From the NCBI RefSeq assembly GCF_029910655.1, contig NZ_CP123897.1, positions 2,965,547 to 3,029,546 of the forward strand: 64,000 bases of DNA, given 5' to 3'. Position numbers and translations under genes: made by a program. Positions 9,639 through 17,972 of this stretch are shown in pieces (the stretch's first letter is position 1; the number at the start of each line of letters is the position of its first letter). Source of the DNA: Methylomonas sp. UP202 (GTDB lineage Bacteria; Pseudomonadota; Gammaproteobacteria; Methylococcales; Methylomonadaceae). The notes beneath the pieces were generated by a model. That model did no database searches, was not told the DNA's origin, and saw nothing but the letters and a program-made list of their open reading frames with translations.

Positions 9639-10016
9639 ATGAGTGGAAATACAACTCTATATGCGCGGCTAGGTGGATACGATGCCATCGCGGCGGTCGT
9701 TAGCAACCTACTTGCCAGACTAATGACGGATTCTCAATTAGGCCGCTTCTGGAAAAACAGGGGTGAAGATGGCATAGCTAGAGAAAAACAGCTTTTGATT
9801 AATTATTTGTGCGCTAATTCTGGCGGACAAATAATTTATACGGGACGAGATAACGCTACATCGCATCGTGGCATGAAAATTAGTGAAAACGACTGGGGGA
9901 TATTTATCAAACATTTAGAACTGACACTACAGCATTTCAACGTCGCCTCCCCCGAATATGAGGAAGTTCTATCCTTCGTACAAAGTAACAAAGTCGATAT
10001 CGTAGAGATACCATAG
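9639..10016 (+). CDS. glbN: group 1 truncated hemoglobin
   Basis: The 125-residue protein has the 2-on-2 globin pattern: TLYARLGGYDAI at the start, GGQIIYTGRDN, then SHRGMKIS with His76 as likely proximal heme ligand, and HLELTLQHFNV near the end. Group 1 globins bind O2 or NO and often dioxygenate NO. Distal residues differ from the usual Tyr at B10, so ligand chemistry cannot be assumed. The gene follows the membrane protein by 57 bp and may share its promoter. Confidence 0.88.
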   Translation: MSGNTTLYARLGGYDAIAAVVSNLLARLMTDSQLGRFWKNRGEDGIAREKQLLINYLCANSGGQIIYTGRDNATSHRGMKISENDWGIFIKHLELTLQHFNVASPEYEEVLSFVQSNKVDIVEIP

Positions 10017-10134
10017 AAAGAAGTGGTCCCATTCGTTTAGGAACCTCTGAAAAACTGCCGTTTTAAAAGCCAGTCGCCCCAAAGACCGGTTTAAAATTCA
10101 ATCATCGACCGTTTTTTCATCAAAACAGCCCGTT

Positions 10135-10326
10135 TTGCGCTGCCACTTCATCGTGGCGAATACCGCCGACGATCCTGCCGACGCGTTGAAACGACTCTTG
10201 CCGGATCTGACAGGATGCAAAATGCTACACGGCAACCGGTTTGTATTAGAAATCGATCAGAAGGGGCAATTGACGGCCGTCACGTTGGCGAATGTCACGT
10301 TAACCGACCTCGAACAGCCGTCATGA
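10135..10326 (+). CDS. small unknown protein, coupled to the next ORF
   Basis: A 63-codon frame opens with TTG at 10135 and ends in an ATGA overlap with the next ORF. It has no recognised domain. Its N-terminus (RCHFIV) resembles that of the following protein (TCKFIV), which hints at duplication or shared targeting. No good ribosome site is seen, so the start and even coding status are uncertain. Confidence 0.4.
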   Translation: MRCHFIVANTADDPADALKRLLPDLTGCKMLHGNRFVLEIDQKGQLTAVTLANVTLTDLEQPS

Positions 10327-10613
10327 CCTGCAAATTCATCGTGGACGTACGAACGCTGGATACCGAACCTGGCCATCCCGGCTCCCCTTTTTCGCCGCCG
10401 GCGGATTGGGAAGGCGGGAATACCGAGTACCGAAACTGGTTGAGAAGCCAATTCAAAATCAGTCCCTGGGTTCGGCAACGACTGAGGATTGCCGCCCGGC
10501 GTTATGCCAAGCGGGATACCTTAGACTTTCAAGGCCGGTTCGGCGCAGTATTGCCGGACATTCTGGACAGCATTTTGAAGAAATTGCAAACCGAGCCATC
10601 GGTCCGCGATTAA
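10323..10613 (+). CDS. small unknown protein, 96 residues
   Basis: The frame starts at an ATG that overlaps the stop of the preceding ORF and ends five bases before a strong terminator hairpin, which supports a real transcription unit. The protein is basic in the middle (VRQRLRIAARRYAKRD) and has a Pro/Gly-rich loop near residues 16-26. I recognise no family. The N-terminus resembles that of its upstream partner. Confidence 0.55.
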   Translation: MTCKFIVDVRTLDTEPGHPGSPFSPPADWEGGNTEYRNWLRSQFKISPWVRQRLRIAARRYAKRDTLDFQGRFGAVLPDILDSILKKLQTEPSVRD

Positions 10614-10617
10614 CGGA

Positions 10618-10652
10618 TACCCCCTGACGCTTGCGTGAGGGGGTATTTTTTT
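10618..10652 (+). terminator. factor-independent terminator
   Basis: TACCCCCT and AGGGGGTA form a perfect 8-bp stem, extended inside by CGC/GCG, followed by seven T residues. It follows the small ORF pair and should end that transcript. Confidence 0.88.
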
Positions 10653-10818
10653 GCGCAACCGATATCAATTGCGTATCCCGACCGAAATCAGCCAGCCATT
10701 CCGATTAAAAATCGCCACTGGTTCCGATGTAAACCAGGGCTATCGATTCGGATATGATAATGCCACAGATGAATGACAGTTTTGGGAAGTGATGAACTGT
10801 CTCAATCGACCCTAAGCG

Positions 10819-10959
10819 TGGGATGCAGCCGAGGCCAGTTGGTTTGGCTATCCGACCGTTTGGGTAAACCGCTTGGAAACGCCAATCGAGAAATTGGACT
10901 TTAAGCTCGATGGCATGGGTAAAGACATAGATCCGCTCATTAATTTCGTACTGAGCTAA
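10819..10959 (+). pseudogene. C-terminal remnant of a haloacid dehalogenase (HAD type II)
   Basis: A 46-codon frame ending at TAA (10957-10959) reads WDAAEAS, then FGYPTVWVNR and LETPIEKLDF, the conserved C-terminal part of L-2-haloacid dehalogenases (usual form WDAAGAKAFGYPTxWVNR). An in-frame stop at 10813 precedes it and the N-terminal two thirds are absent from the preceding 170 bp. It is most likely a decayed fragment. The rest of 10653-11056 shows nothing recognisable. Confidence 0.65.
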
Positions 10960-11056
10960 ACATTTATCCTGAGGTTGCTACTAAGCAATCAGGTCGTTGA
11001 TCACCAAGCTTCGAAGGCCAACACTCGGGTTCGTCCATGTTAATGTAACAGGCCAA

Positions 11057-12091
11057 TTATGCGCCGATTTGTTTTTGCCTCTCGATAGCCAAATTAATCT
11101 GGACTTTGACGAAAGTCCCGATATCCAAGCCCGATGCCGTGAGTTGCTGCGGTATAAAAGATGTGGCCGTAAGACCGGGCAAGGTGTTGATTTCAATAAA
11201 CGCAACCCCGGTTGCGCCGGCTACCAAATCGGTTCTCGAGTAGCCTTCGCAGCCGATACTCTTATGCGCGAGTAAGGCAATTTGCTGCGCTTCGGCATAA
11301 ACCTCCGCCGGAACTTCGGCCGGCGTAATTTCGAGCGCTCGTTTTCCTAAATATTTGCCTGCATAATCAAATGCCGCGCCCTCTTCCAGGCGAATCTCCG
11401 AGGGCGGAAGACTGATGGTCCTACGTCCGTCGTTAATGACGCCAACGGTCAATTCCGTTCCCGCCAGGAAGTCCTCGGCCAAATAGGGTACGCCGGATAA
11501 CGCCACCGCATTGGCAATAGGCTCTAAGTCGCTCTCATTCCTGAGATGATGCAGTCCGACACTTGATCCGTCTGCGAGCGGCTTGACCACCAAGCGTCCT
11601 CGCGTTCGCCAGAGCGCGGTCAGTCGACTGAGTATGTTGTCTTCACTGCCTTCGATGATGCAGGCGGCAGCAACCGTAACGCCTTTTTCGGCTACCACGG
11701 CCTTTGCGCGTGCTTTGTCGAATGCCAATTCGCTTGCTATTGCGCCGGAACCTGTGAACGCAATTTTTTTCTTCTCGAACGCTCGCTGCAGCGTCCCGTT
11801 TTCTCCATCACCGCCATGCAGAGACAAAAAAAATACGGCCCCTGAAGGTGCCGAGTCGAGTGCTTCGTCCACGCATGACCAGCTAGGCGCCATCATCGGC
11901 AGGAAATCGCGCTCAAACGGGTTTTGGTGCCGAACTAGCGCTTCTGGAGAGATAGCATGAACGGCTCCGCGCCGAGATATAAACCACAGATCGAAGTCGG
12001 GTACGGATTGGAAGATATTTTGTGCCGAGGCAACCGAAACACGGCATTCGCTCGAAACCCCACCGAATAGCAAAATGGGCTTTATGCGCAT
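11057..12091 (-). CDS. ddl: D-alanine--D-alanine ligase (ATP-grasp)
   Basis: The 344-residue protein has the Ddl signature blocks: GGVSSECRVSVASA (Glu of the substrate site), LHGGDGENGTLQ, the ATP-grasp strand RLVVKPLADGSSVGLH, DYAGKY, CEGYSRTDLV and EINTLPGLTATSFIPQQ. It joins two D-Ala for peptidoglycan precursors in the cytoplasm. It stands alone, away from any mur/fts cluster, so it may be an accessory copy or a ligase for a related dipeptide. No strong ribosome site is seen before the ATG at 12091. Confidence 0.88.
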   Translation of the reverse strand: MRIKPILLFGGVSSECRVSVASAQNIFQSVPDFDLWFISRRGAVHAISPEALVRHQNPFERDFLPMMAPSWSCVDEALDSAPSGAVFFLSLHGGDGENGTLQRAFEKKKIAFTGSGAIASELAFDKARAKAVVAEKGVTVAAACIIEGSEDNILSRLTALWRTRGRLVVKPLADGSSVGLHHLRNESDLEPIANAVALSGVPYLAEDFLAGTELTVGVINDGRRTISLPPSEIRLEEGAAFDYAGKYLGKRALEITPAEVPAEVYAEAQQIALLAHKSIGCEGYSRTDLVAGATGVAFIEINTLPGLTATSFIPQQLTASGLDIGTFVKVQINLAIERQKQIGA

Positions 12092-12130
12092 CTTTGTAGT
12101 AGTAATGCCAATATAGAGATTCTGAGAAAC

Positions 12131-12192
12131 GTTTTAAAATTTTCCGGCCGTTGATTTCAGCCGAAATAATCTTGATTCGCTTATTTTAAAAC
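12131..12192. repeat. 10-bp inverted repeat pair
   Basis: GTTTTAAAAT (12131-12140) and ATTTTAAAAC (12183-12192) are perfect reverse complements 42 bp apart in the gap upstream of the ligase gene. They could be a regulator site or chance in AT-rich DNA. The rest of 12092-12344 shows nothing recognisable. Confidence 0.3.
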
Positions 12193-12344
12193 AATCGTCC
12201 CAGGAAAATTGAAACATTCCCGACTCGTTAGCCCGGCGGGATCTTCAAATTGGCGCAATTGACCAGCAACTTGTAATCGTCATAGCTGCACAACCGACGT
12301 GTCCGTCGGAGCGCACGCGCAATTTTTCCACACCTTATTGTCGG

Positions 12345-13127
12345 TCATGCCAACAGTCGTTTCATGTCGCTGAAAAACGCCTTGTCGCGCGCGTATTGAT
12401 CGGCTGGTATGGAAGCTTTGGTATATTCCAGCCAGGCCAGAAATTTATCGACACCGTCGCGGTAGCTGTCGATCTGATCGGTGGGGGTCAAGGCTTTACT
12501 GGTTTGGTCGTTGATATTGATGCCGTACATCATGATATGCATCCGAAGCTGATAGGTCATCATGCTGCCTTCGTCCATGTTTTGCGTGGCGGTAAGCCAG
12601 GCCTGCTTGACTTGTTCCGGCGCATCGAGCGGCGGAAAGGTAATGTTTTTAGCCGCGCCTACTTCCTGTATGCCGTCGTGATTGAAATCCACCTGGTAAC
12701 CTTCCGGCAGCAATAGATTGTAGGCGCCTTCCTTGCTCATCGTCGTGGGCTGGATGGAATCGGCCAGGCAATGCGCGCGCTGCACGACGCCTTGTTCTTC
12801 CGGCGTCAGACTTTTTAAAAACGCGACGGGATCGTCCATGTCGCCTTGCGTGTAAGCGCGATTCAGTATGGCGGCATAAGCGCTTTGATCGTTGGGGCTG
12901 GTGCCTCGAACGGCAGCCATTTCAGTGTAGGTCAACCCCATGACATCCGATAAACCGGTAACAGCTTGGCTGGACTTGGCATCCGCCGAAGCGTCGCTTG
13001 ACGGTGCCGTCTGATAGCGTGCGTACGCGGCTTTAAAATCGCTGAAAAAACTCGTATCCGGACTTTGAATCAGGTGACGTTGCTGGATAGCGTTTGGCGT
13101 GGCGGTGTTGACGTTTTGAATACTCAT
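12345..13127 (-). CDS. unknown protein, 260 residues
   Basis: The start is the ATG at 13127, which follows AAGGAG; the frame is open further upstream only by chance. No domain is recognised. The first about 60 residues are rich in Ser, Ala and Asp and look unstructured; the C-terminal part is helical (QVKQAWLTATQNM, RDGVDKFLAWLEYTKAS). There is no signal peptide. It lies 68 bp downstream of another unknown protein with a similar low-complexity N-terminus, and the two probably form an operon. Confidence 0.7.
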   Translation of the reverse strand: MSIQNVNTATPNAIQQRHLIQSPDTSFFSDFKAAYARYQTAPSSDASADAKSSQAVTGLSDVMGLTYTEMAAVRGTSPNDQSAYAAILNRAYTQGDMDDPVAFLKSLTPEEQGVVQRAHCLADSIQPTTMSKEGAYNLLLPEGYQVDFNHDGIQEVGAAKNITFPPLDAPEQVKQAWLTATQNMDEGSMMTYQLRMHIMMYGININDQTSKALTPTDQIDSYRDGVDKFLAWLEYTKASIPADQYARDKAFFSDMKRLLA

Positions 13128-13195
13128 GGCGAACTCCTTGTGAATCGCTGATTTGAATGGAAATGCTCGGTTTGCCGTTGCGCGGCGGGCAAAAA

Positions 13196-13771
13196 TCAGC
13201 CGGCGGGCGGCCACGTCATCATGGCCCGAAAGCGAGCCGGCTGTTGCGCTTGCAAGTCGTATATCCGATTGACAATTTCGCCGGCGCTGGCGCCGACCGC
13301 CTTGGCCGAATCGTAGAGTTGCGCGGCCGCTTGCCGATATTGGCCGGCTTGTTGAGTAAAGTAGGCTTTGCTTTCCTCGGTGACCAATTCGCCGCTGGTG
13401 TAATGCAGCGGATCGTTCGGCGTGGCCCCCAGGCTAATCAAGCCACTCCCGCCCGGCCCATCCGATAACGGCTCGTGCGCCAAAGCGTAGGCAAATTGCT
13501 CGATGTCGTTTGAATGGGGATTGGCCAAAGCGGCGTTGCGCAGAAAGTTCTGTCCGGCGGTTTTTTCCGTCATCAGTTGTTGGAAACTGGCGCTTACTCG
13601 AGTGGCGGCATCGGCTGTCAGCGCTTGCCGGCCGGCGTCGCTGATGCTGACAGCGTCTTGCGTATTCGCTCGACTTCTCGAGTTATCATGCGTTTGTACA
13701 GCACTCCAGGCGCTGAACCTAGCGTAATTCGTTGAGGAAGAGTTGGCTAAGGCGGTAATGATAGATGTCAT
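13196..13771 (-). CDS. unknown protein with SISDAGRQAL-type N-terminal motif
   Basis: The 191-residue protein starts at the ATG at 13771 behind CAGGA. It has a Ser/Thr/Asn-rich N-terminus and the segment DAVSISDAGRQAL, a pattern often seen in small proteobacterial surface- or flagellum-associated unknown proteins. The middle and C-terminal parts are helical (YFTQQAGQYRQAAAQLYDSAKAV). No signal peptide or catalytic motif is visible. It is probably the first gene of a two-gene operon with the next protein downstream. Confidence 0.65.
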   Translation of the reverse strand: MTSIITALANSSSTNYARFSAWSAVQTHDNSRSRANTQDAVSISDAGRQALTADAATRVSASFQQLMTEKTAGQNFLRNAALANPHSNDIEQFAYALAHEPLSDGPGGSGLISLGATPNDPLHYTSGELVTEESKAYFTQQAGQYRQAAAQLYDSAKAVGASAGEIVNRIYDLQAQQPARFRAMMTWPPAG

Positions 13772-13879
13772 GGGCGTTTCCTGCGACAAATCGGCTTGCT
13801 CTAACCATCAGCAATACCCATGCCATCTAACAAACAACCTGATTACCGGCGTGCGACGGACTCCCGATGTCCGAGGTCT

Positions 13880-13902
13880 AAAAAAACGGCAAAAATTTGC
13901 CG
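13880..13902 (-). terminator. factor-independent terminator, end of the long minus-strand gene block
   Basis: On the minus strand CGGCAAA and TTTGCCG form a 7-bp stem around two bases, followed by a run of six T. It lies about 225 bp beyond the stop of the ABM-domain gene and is the first terminator seen downstream of that block. No gene is seen in the rest of 13772-14126. Confidence 0.65.
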
Positions 13903-14126
13903 AGAAAGGCGGCAAGATACCTCAGCATTAGCCAAGTTAAGCCCCGCGTGTCGATAGCCGTCGTTTTGGCAAACGATTGCGCTAACCCGGTGGGTTCGAT
14001 CACTGGATTTCGGCGCATCTTGGCAGGCCCGAGCAATCGCGACATTCTGTCAATATCCGTTTGATCTGCTCGGGATGTTCAGAATTGTATTAGCCTGTCC
14101 TAAGATCAACCTCCGAGTCATCGGTG

Positions 14127-14429
14127 TCAGGCGTAGTTTTCCATCAACAGCGTGTAATGTTCGACCACCGGAAACGGATCATAGAAATGATGCAGCAATG
14201 CCCGCCATTCTTCGTATTTCGCGGAGCCGCGAAAACCCGTCGTATGATCTTCCAGCGTAGCCCAATTCACCAACAACAAATATTGGCTAGGACTTTCGAT
14301 GCAGCGCTGCAATTGATGCGAAATGTAGCCGTTCATCGTGGCAATAATGTGCGACGCCTTCTCAAAGGCGGCCTCAAAAGCCTCTTCCCTGCCGGCGATG
14401 ACGTTAAGTGTTGCTATTTCCAGGATCAT
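14127..14429 (-). CDS. ABM-domain (antibiotic biosynthesis monooxygenase-like) protein
   Basis: The 100-residue protein is a ferredoxin-like alpha/beta-barrel: MILEIATLNVIAGREEAFEAAFEKAS, then GYISHQLQRC and YLLLVNWATLEDH, typical of the ABM family. Members act as small cofactor-free monooxygenases or heme-degrading enzymes; many have no known substrate. The ATG at 14429 follows GAGGAAAA; the longer frame to 14489 lacks this. It lies 28 bp after the GST gene. Confidence 0.85.
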   Translation of the reverse strand: MILEIATLNVIAGREEAFEAAFEKASHIIATMNGYISHQLQRCIESPSQYLLLVNWATLEDHTTGFRGSAKYEEWRALLHHFYDPFPVVEHYTLLMENYA

Positions 14430-14457
14430 TTTTCCTCGATTCGACAAAAGGCTTACA

Positions 14458-15102
14458 TCAAAACGTTTGGCGCCCGTACAGCTTGTCAAACGGGGTCATG
14501 ATATGTTCGCGGTAGGCTTTACGTTCGGCCAGCGCACCGTACCATCGGCGAACGTTAGGGATTTCCGGCGTGGGAATACCCATTTCGAAATATCGATATA
14601 GCGAAGTGGCGACCGGAATATCGCCCATGGTAAATTCGTCGCCCGCCAAAAAAGTATGTTCGGCAAGATGGGCGTCCAAGAGGGCAAAATGTTTCTGGCA
14701 ACGCGCCGAGGCATGTTGAATTTTTTGGTGGTCTCGCAACGCTTCGGGCGTGCGATAAAAGCCCCAGAATAAATCGAGAAAATCGGGTTGCAGCGTCGCC
14801 AGTTCCCAGTCCATCCAGCGTTCCGCCAACGAACGTTTAGCAGGCGTTACGGCCCATAGCCGGTCACCGCTATATTGGGCGCACAAATAGCGGACAATGC
14901 TGTTGGATTCCCAGATCGTAACGTCGCCGTCGGCCAATACCGGAATGCGACCGTTGGGGTTCATGGCCAGAAACTCGGCTTGATCGAGCCCGCCGGCACT
15001 GCCGCCGGCATCGATATGCCGATAGGGCAACTCCAGTTCGCCCAAAGTCCATAACACCTTCTGCACGTTGTATGCGCTACGTCTTCCCCAAATTTCAATC
15101 AT
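14458..15102 (-). CDS. glutathione S-transferase family protein
   Basis: The 214-residue protein has an N-terminal thioredoxin-like domain (NPNGRIPVLADGDVTIWESNSIVRYL, the glutathione site with cis-Pro and Ser) and a helical C-terminal domain ending with the N-capping motif FTMGDIPVATSLYRY. It conjugates or reduces electrophiles with glutathione in the cytoplasm. Its ATG overlaps the stop of the phosphatase gene (ATGA), so it is translated with it. Confidence 0.9.
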   Translation of the reverse strand: MIEIWGRRSAYNVQKVLWTLGELELPYRHIDAGGSAGGLDQAEFLAMNPNGRIPVLADGDVTIWESNSIVRYLCAQYSGDRLWAVTPAKRSLAERWMDWELATLQPDFLDLFWGFYRTPEALRDHQKIQHASARCQKHFALLDAHLAEHTFLAGDEFTMGDIPVATSLYRYFEMGIPTPEIPNVRRWYGALAERKAYREHIMTPFDKLYGRQTF

Positions 15103-15583
15103 GCCGTACCCAGTACATCGTTAATTAACGCTTGCCACACGGGATTCGGTGTCCAGATTTCCCGCATTGGGTAACCCGCGTGCTCTTTACTTTCCGCCAG
15201 ACACAAGCGGCGACACAGATAGATAAAAACGGATGCCCGCTTATTCTTGGCGCAATGCACCCAGACCTTGCTGCCGTCGAATGCCTTCAGAATGCCTTCA
15301 GAATGCCAAAAAATTGATGCCATTGATCAAGTTCCGGTCTTTCCCAATCCACCGGAATTTGAATATAGGTTATGCCTAGCCGGGCGATAGCTTCGGCTTC
15401 GCCGGGCAGCGCGTTACTCGCTGTCGGCGGCGCCAGGTTGATCACCGCATCGATGCCGAATTCGGGCAGTGTGGCAATGTCGTTTTCGGACAAGTGGCCG
15501 GAACACCACAACCAATCGAATACCTGACGGGCGCTTTCGGCTTCCATGGCGGCAAGCATCGGATTTAGCGGTATATCGGACAT
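15099..15583 (-). pseudogene. dual-specificity/tyrosine phosphatase-like protein, frameshifted by an 11-bp tandem duplication
   Basis: The first frame (15583 down to about 15287) encodes the N-terminal half, ending GILKAF then stop. The second frame (from about 15323 down to 15099) continues with DGSKVWVHCAKNKRASVF, the phosphatase loop with nucleophile Cys and Arg. The 11-base unit aatgccttcag is present twice in tandem at 15280-15301. Removing one copy joins the halves exactly: GILKAF-DGSKVWVHCAKNKR. The full protein would be about 157 residues. It overlaps the GST start by ATGA. As it stands the catalytic half is out of frame. Confidence 0.82.
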
Positions 15584-15601
15584 GACTGGCCGCACGTACC
15601 G

Positions 15602-16036
15602 CTAACGATCAGCCGGATGATTGACACCGTCCCCGGTCCGCACTTCGCCCAAATCGAACGGGTTAACGCCTTCCAAACAGGCAACGTTGTAGCCATACTC
15701 GCTGGGTACGGAGCGACGCTGGTGATGAGTATATATGCCGCAAATCGAACAAAAATAATGTTTGGCGCTCATGGTGTTGAATTGGTAAAGCTTCAAGATC
15801 TCTTGGCCCTTGACGACTCGGATGCCCGATAGTGGCACCGACGCCATAATCGCGCCCTTGCGACGGCATAGCGAACAATCGCAGCGGCGCGGATCGACGA
15901 TGCCGTCGGGAAGATCGAGTTCGAGTTCCACCGAACCGCAATGGCATGTGGCGCGATGCTTGGCGTTGATGATGGTGTTGCCTACTTTTTTGATCATATC
16001 GTGGTTGCCGGTTGAATTTAAGGCTATGGTTCTCAT
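15602..16036 (-). CDS. GFA-family zinc protein (glutathione-dependent formaldehyde-activating-like)
   Basis: The 144-residue protein has the zinc ligands of the GFA/CENP-V fold: CHCGSVE, RRCDCSLCRRKGA and HYFCSICGIYTHH. Members activate S-hydroxymethylglutathione or have unknown thiol chemistry. I chose the ATG at 16036; 15997 is an alternative, and neither has a strong ribosome site. It lies 18 bp upstream of the phosphatase gene. Next to GST genes it fits a glutathione-linked detoxification role, which matters in C1 metabolism, but this is inference. Confidence 0.85.
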   Translation of the reverse strand: MRTIALNSTGNHDMIKKVGNTIINAKHRATCHCGSVELELDLPDGIVDPRRCDCSLCRRKGAIMASVPLSGIRVVKGQEILKLYQFNTMSAKHYFCSICGIYTHHQRRSVPSEYGYNVACLEGVNPFDLGEVRTGDGVNHPADR

Positions 16037-16095
16037 GCTTTCGATTGGGGGGCGACTGGCGTATTTTATGAATTTGCCTATCTCTGCAGCCGAGC

Positions 16096-16785
16096 TTACG
16101 AGCCCGCCGCGCGATAGTCGTGCAGCCAAGTGCCGGCTTTTCGCGCCATCTGCTCGTGTTCTTCATCGCGCCATGTTTCGTTCAACGCGGCGGCATACCA
16201 ATCTTGCATGGCCGGCAAGGCAAGTAAACGATCGGCGTAGGCTCGGCAAGCCGGCGCCAGTTCCAGTCCATAGGTTTGTACGCGAAACGCGACGGGCGCA
16301 AAGAAAGCGTCCACGGCGGTAAACGCCGGTCCGGCTAGATAGGGTCCGCCAAAGCGGGTCAGGCCATCGAGCCATAATTCATTCAGCCGCGCCAGATCCT
16401 TTGCCAAGGCATGCGAAGGCGATGCCGTTCGAATCCGTAGTCCGCAATTCATCGTGCAACATTCGCGTAGCGTCTGCAACCCGGAGTGCATTTCCGCGGC
16501 GGCGCAGCGCGCCCAGGTACGCGACGCTGCATCGGCAGGCCATACCGCCGGGCTTCGCTCGGCCAAGTATTCGGTAATCGCCAGCGAATCCCAGACCACG
16601 GTTTCGCCGTCGATCAAGCAGGGCACTTTTCCGGTCGGCGAAAAACTGCGGAATGGATTGGGTTGATCTGTTTCGGCAAAAGGCACTAGTTTTTCGACAA
16701 ATGGAATGCCGAGTTCGCGCATCAATACCCAGGGCCTTAACGACCATGAAGAGTAGTTTTTATTGGCAATGTAGAGTTCGTACAT
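16096..16785 (-). CDS. glutathione S-transferase family protein
   Basis: The 229-residue protein starts MYELYIANKNYSSWSLRPW, with a thioredoxin-like domain containing FSPTGKVPCLIDGETVVWDSLAITEYL, and a helical C-terminal domain with TAVDAFFAPVAFR. The YSSWSLRP start is typical of a bacterial GST subclass that uses Ser or Cys rather than Tyr. AAGGAG lies 12 bases before the ATG. It is a second GST of this gene block, only distantly similar to the first. Confidence 0.9.
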   Translation of the reverse strand: MYELYIANKNYSSWSLRPWVLMRELGIPFVEKLVPFAETDQPNPFRSFSPTGKVPCLIDGETVVWDSLAITEYLAERSPAVWPADAASRTWARCAAAEMHSGLQTLRECCTMNCGLRIRTASPSHALAKDLARLNELWLDGLTRFGGPYLAGPAFTAVDAFFAPVAFRVQTYGLELAPACRAYADRLLALPAMQDWYAAALNETWRDEEHEQMARKAGTWLHDYRAAGS

Positions 16786-16869
16786 GAGCGATATATCTCC
16801 TTAGTTTTTAACGTTGATTTCGGCACTTCGCGCGGACTCGGCGGAAAAATGGCTAGTCCGCCCGTCATC

Positions 16870-17908
16870 CTATTGCCGAGCAAGGGAATCCGCAAATTCG
16901 CTGACGATGCCGACAAACTGATCCGCTTGGTCCTGCATGATGAAATGGCCGCTGTTCTTAACCACGATATGCCGTGAATTAATCGACAAACGCGCCAAAT
17001 CGTCCTGTTCGGCCCGTTGAATGCGGGCAAGCTCTATTTCCGCCTCAATGTCTTTGCCCGATCTCTCCGCTTCGCGGGCGACCAAATCCGAATCCACCAG
17101 ATTGCCAGCGGTCAGGACCAATAACGGCAGATTGCCTAAGCCGTCTGGCGGAGGTGTGCTTGGTTCGAGTCCTTGGCGCATCACGGCAATTTCATTGACC
17201 ACCGCATGCGCGGTATCGGTGCGGTTCTGTACCGCCGTTTTCGCGATAAGGATTTCAGCCGGTAGCGGCGAAGGCCTACGGGTCGGCATCGGCAATCCCC
17301 AACAACCTGACGATACCCAGCCGCGACAAAGGTTCGGCAATGACAATCTGCAAGGCTTGCTTGCGATAATCCCATGCGGCATAGAGATAGTCGTGCATGG
17401 GGCTTTGCTCGTGCGTCGAATCGACCAGGACGATACCTTGCGTCTGTTCAGGAAACCGGTGATAGAAAGCGCGCACGTAGATGCCGCCGCGCGAATGGCC
17501 GGCCAATACAAACGGCGGCGCAATACGCGCATTGTTCAGCAGCGTATGTAGGTTTTCGGCAACCTCTTCCGGCTGGATGGCGGCGTCTATCGGATCGCTC
17601 CAGCCCAGTCCGGGGCGGTCGTAGGCGCAAACACGCATGGTCTGTGCAAGCTTGGCGTGTACCGGATACCAGCTCAACACGTTTTCGCCCAGGCCCGCTT
17701 CGAGAATTAGCGTTGGCGAACCCGAGCCCATACAATATAGATGGAGCTTCACACCGTTCACCAAAATCATGCGTCCCGGCGGCGGGAACAAGGCTAGGTC
17801 GCTCGCGGTTGTTTCGGCTTGGTAAACGGCTCCCGACAGCGCGGCAAGAACGGCAATTGCCGTCCCGGACAGCAAGTAGCGCACGCGTCTCGACAACGCG
17901 AACTTCAT
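16870..17908 (-). pseudogene. membrane-anchored alpha/beta hydrolase, frameshifted
   Basis: From the ATG at 17908 the frame encodes an N-terminal membrane segment (VRYLLSGTAIAVLAALSGAVY) and an alpha/beta hydrolase core: LYCMGSGSPTLILEAGLGE, YDRPGLGWSD and the nucleophile elbow GHSRGG. It stops at TAG 17276. The rest continues in another frame from about 17290 to 16870, with LPLLVLTAGNLVDSD and the catalytic-His region KNSGHFIMQDQ. A one-base change near 17278-17284 would join them. It may be a pseudogene or a sequencing error; the intact protein would be about 345 residues. Confidence 0.75.
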
Positions 17909-17972
17909 GCCAGCCAACGGTAGGTTCGATGCTGCGAGCGATTCGAACAATAGCCGAACCGGTTGCCCGGCC

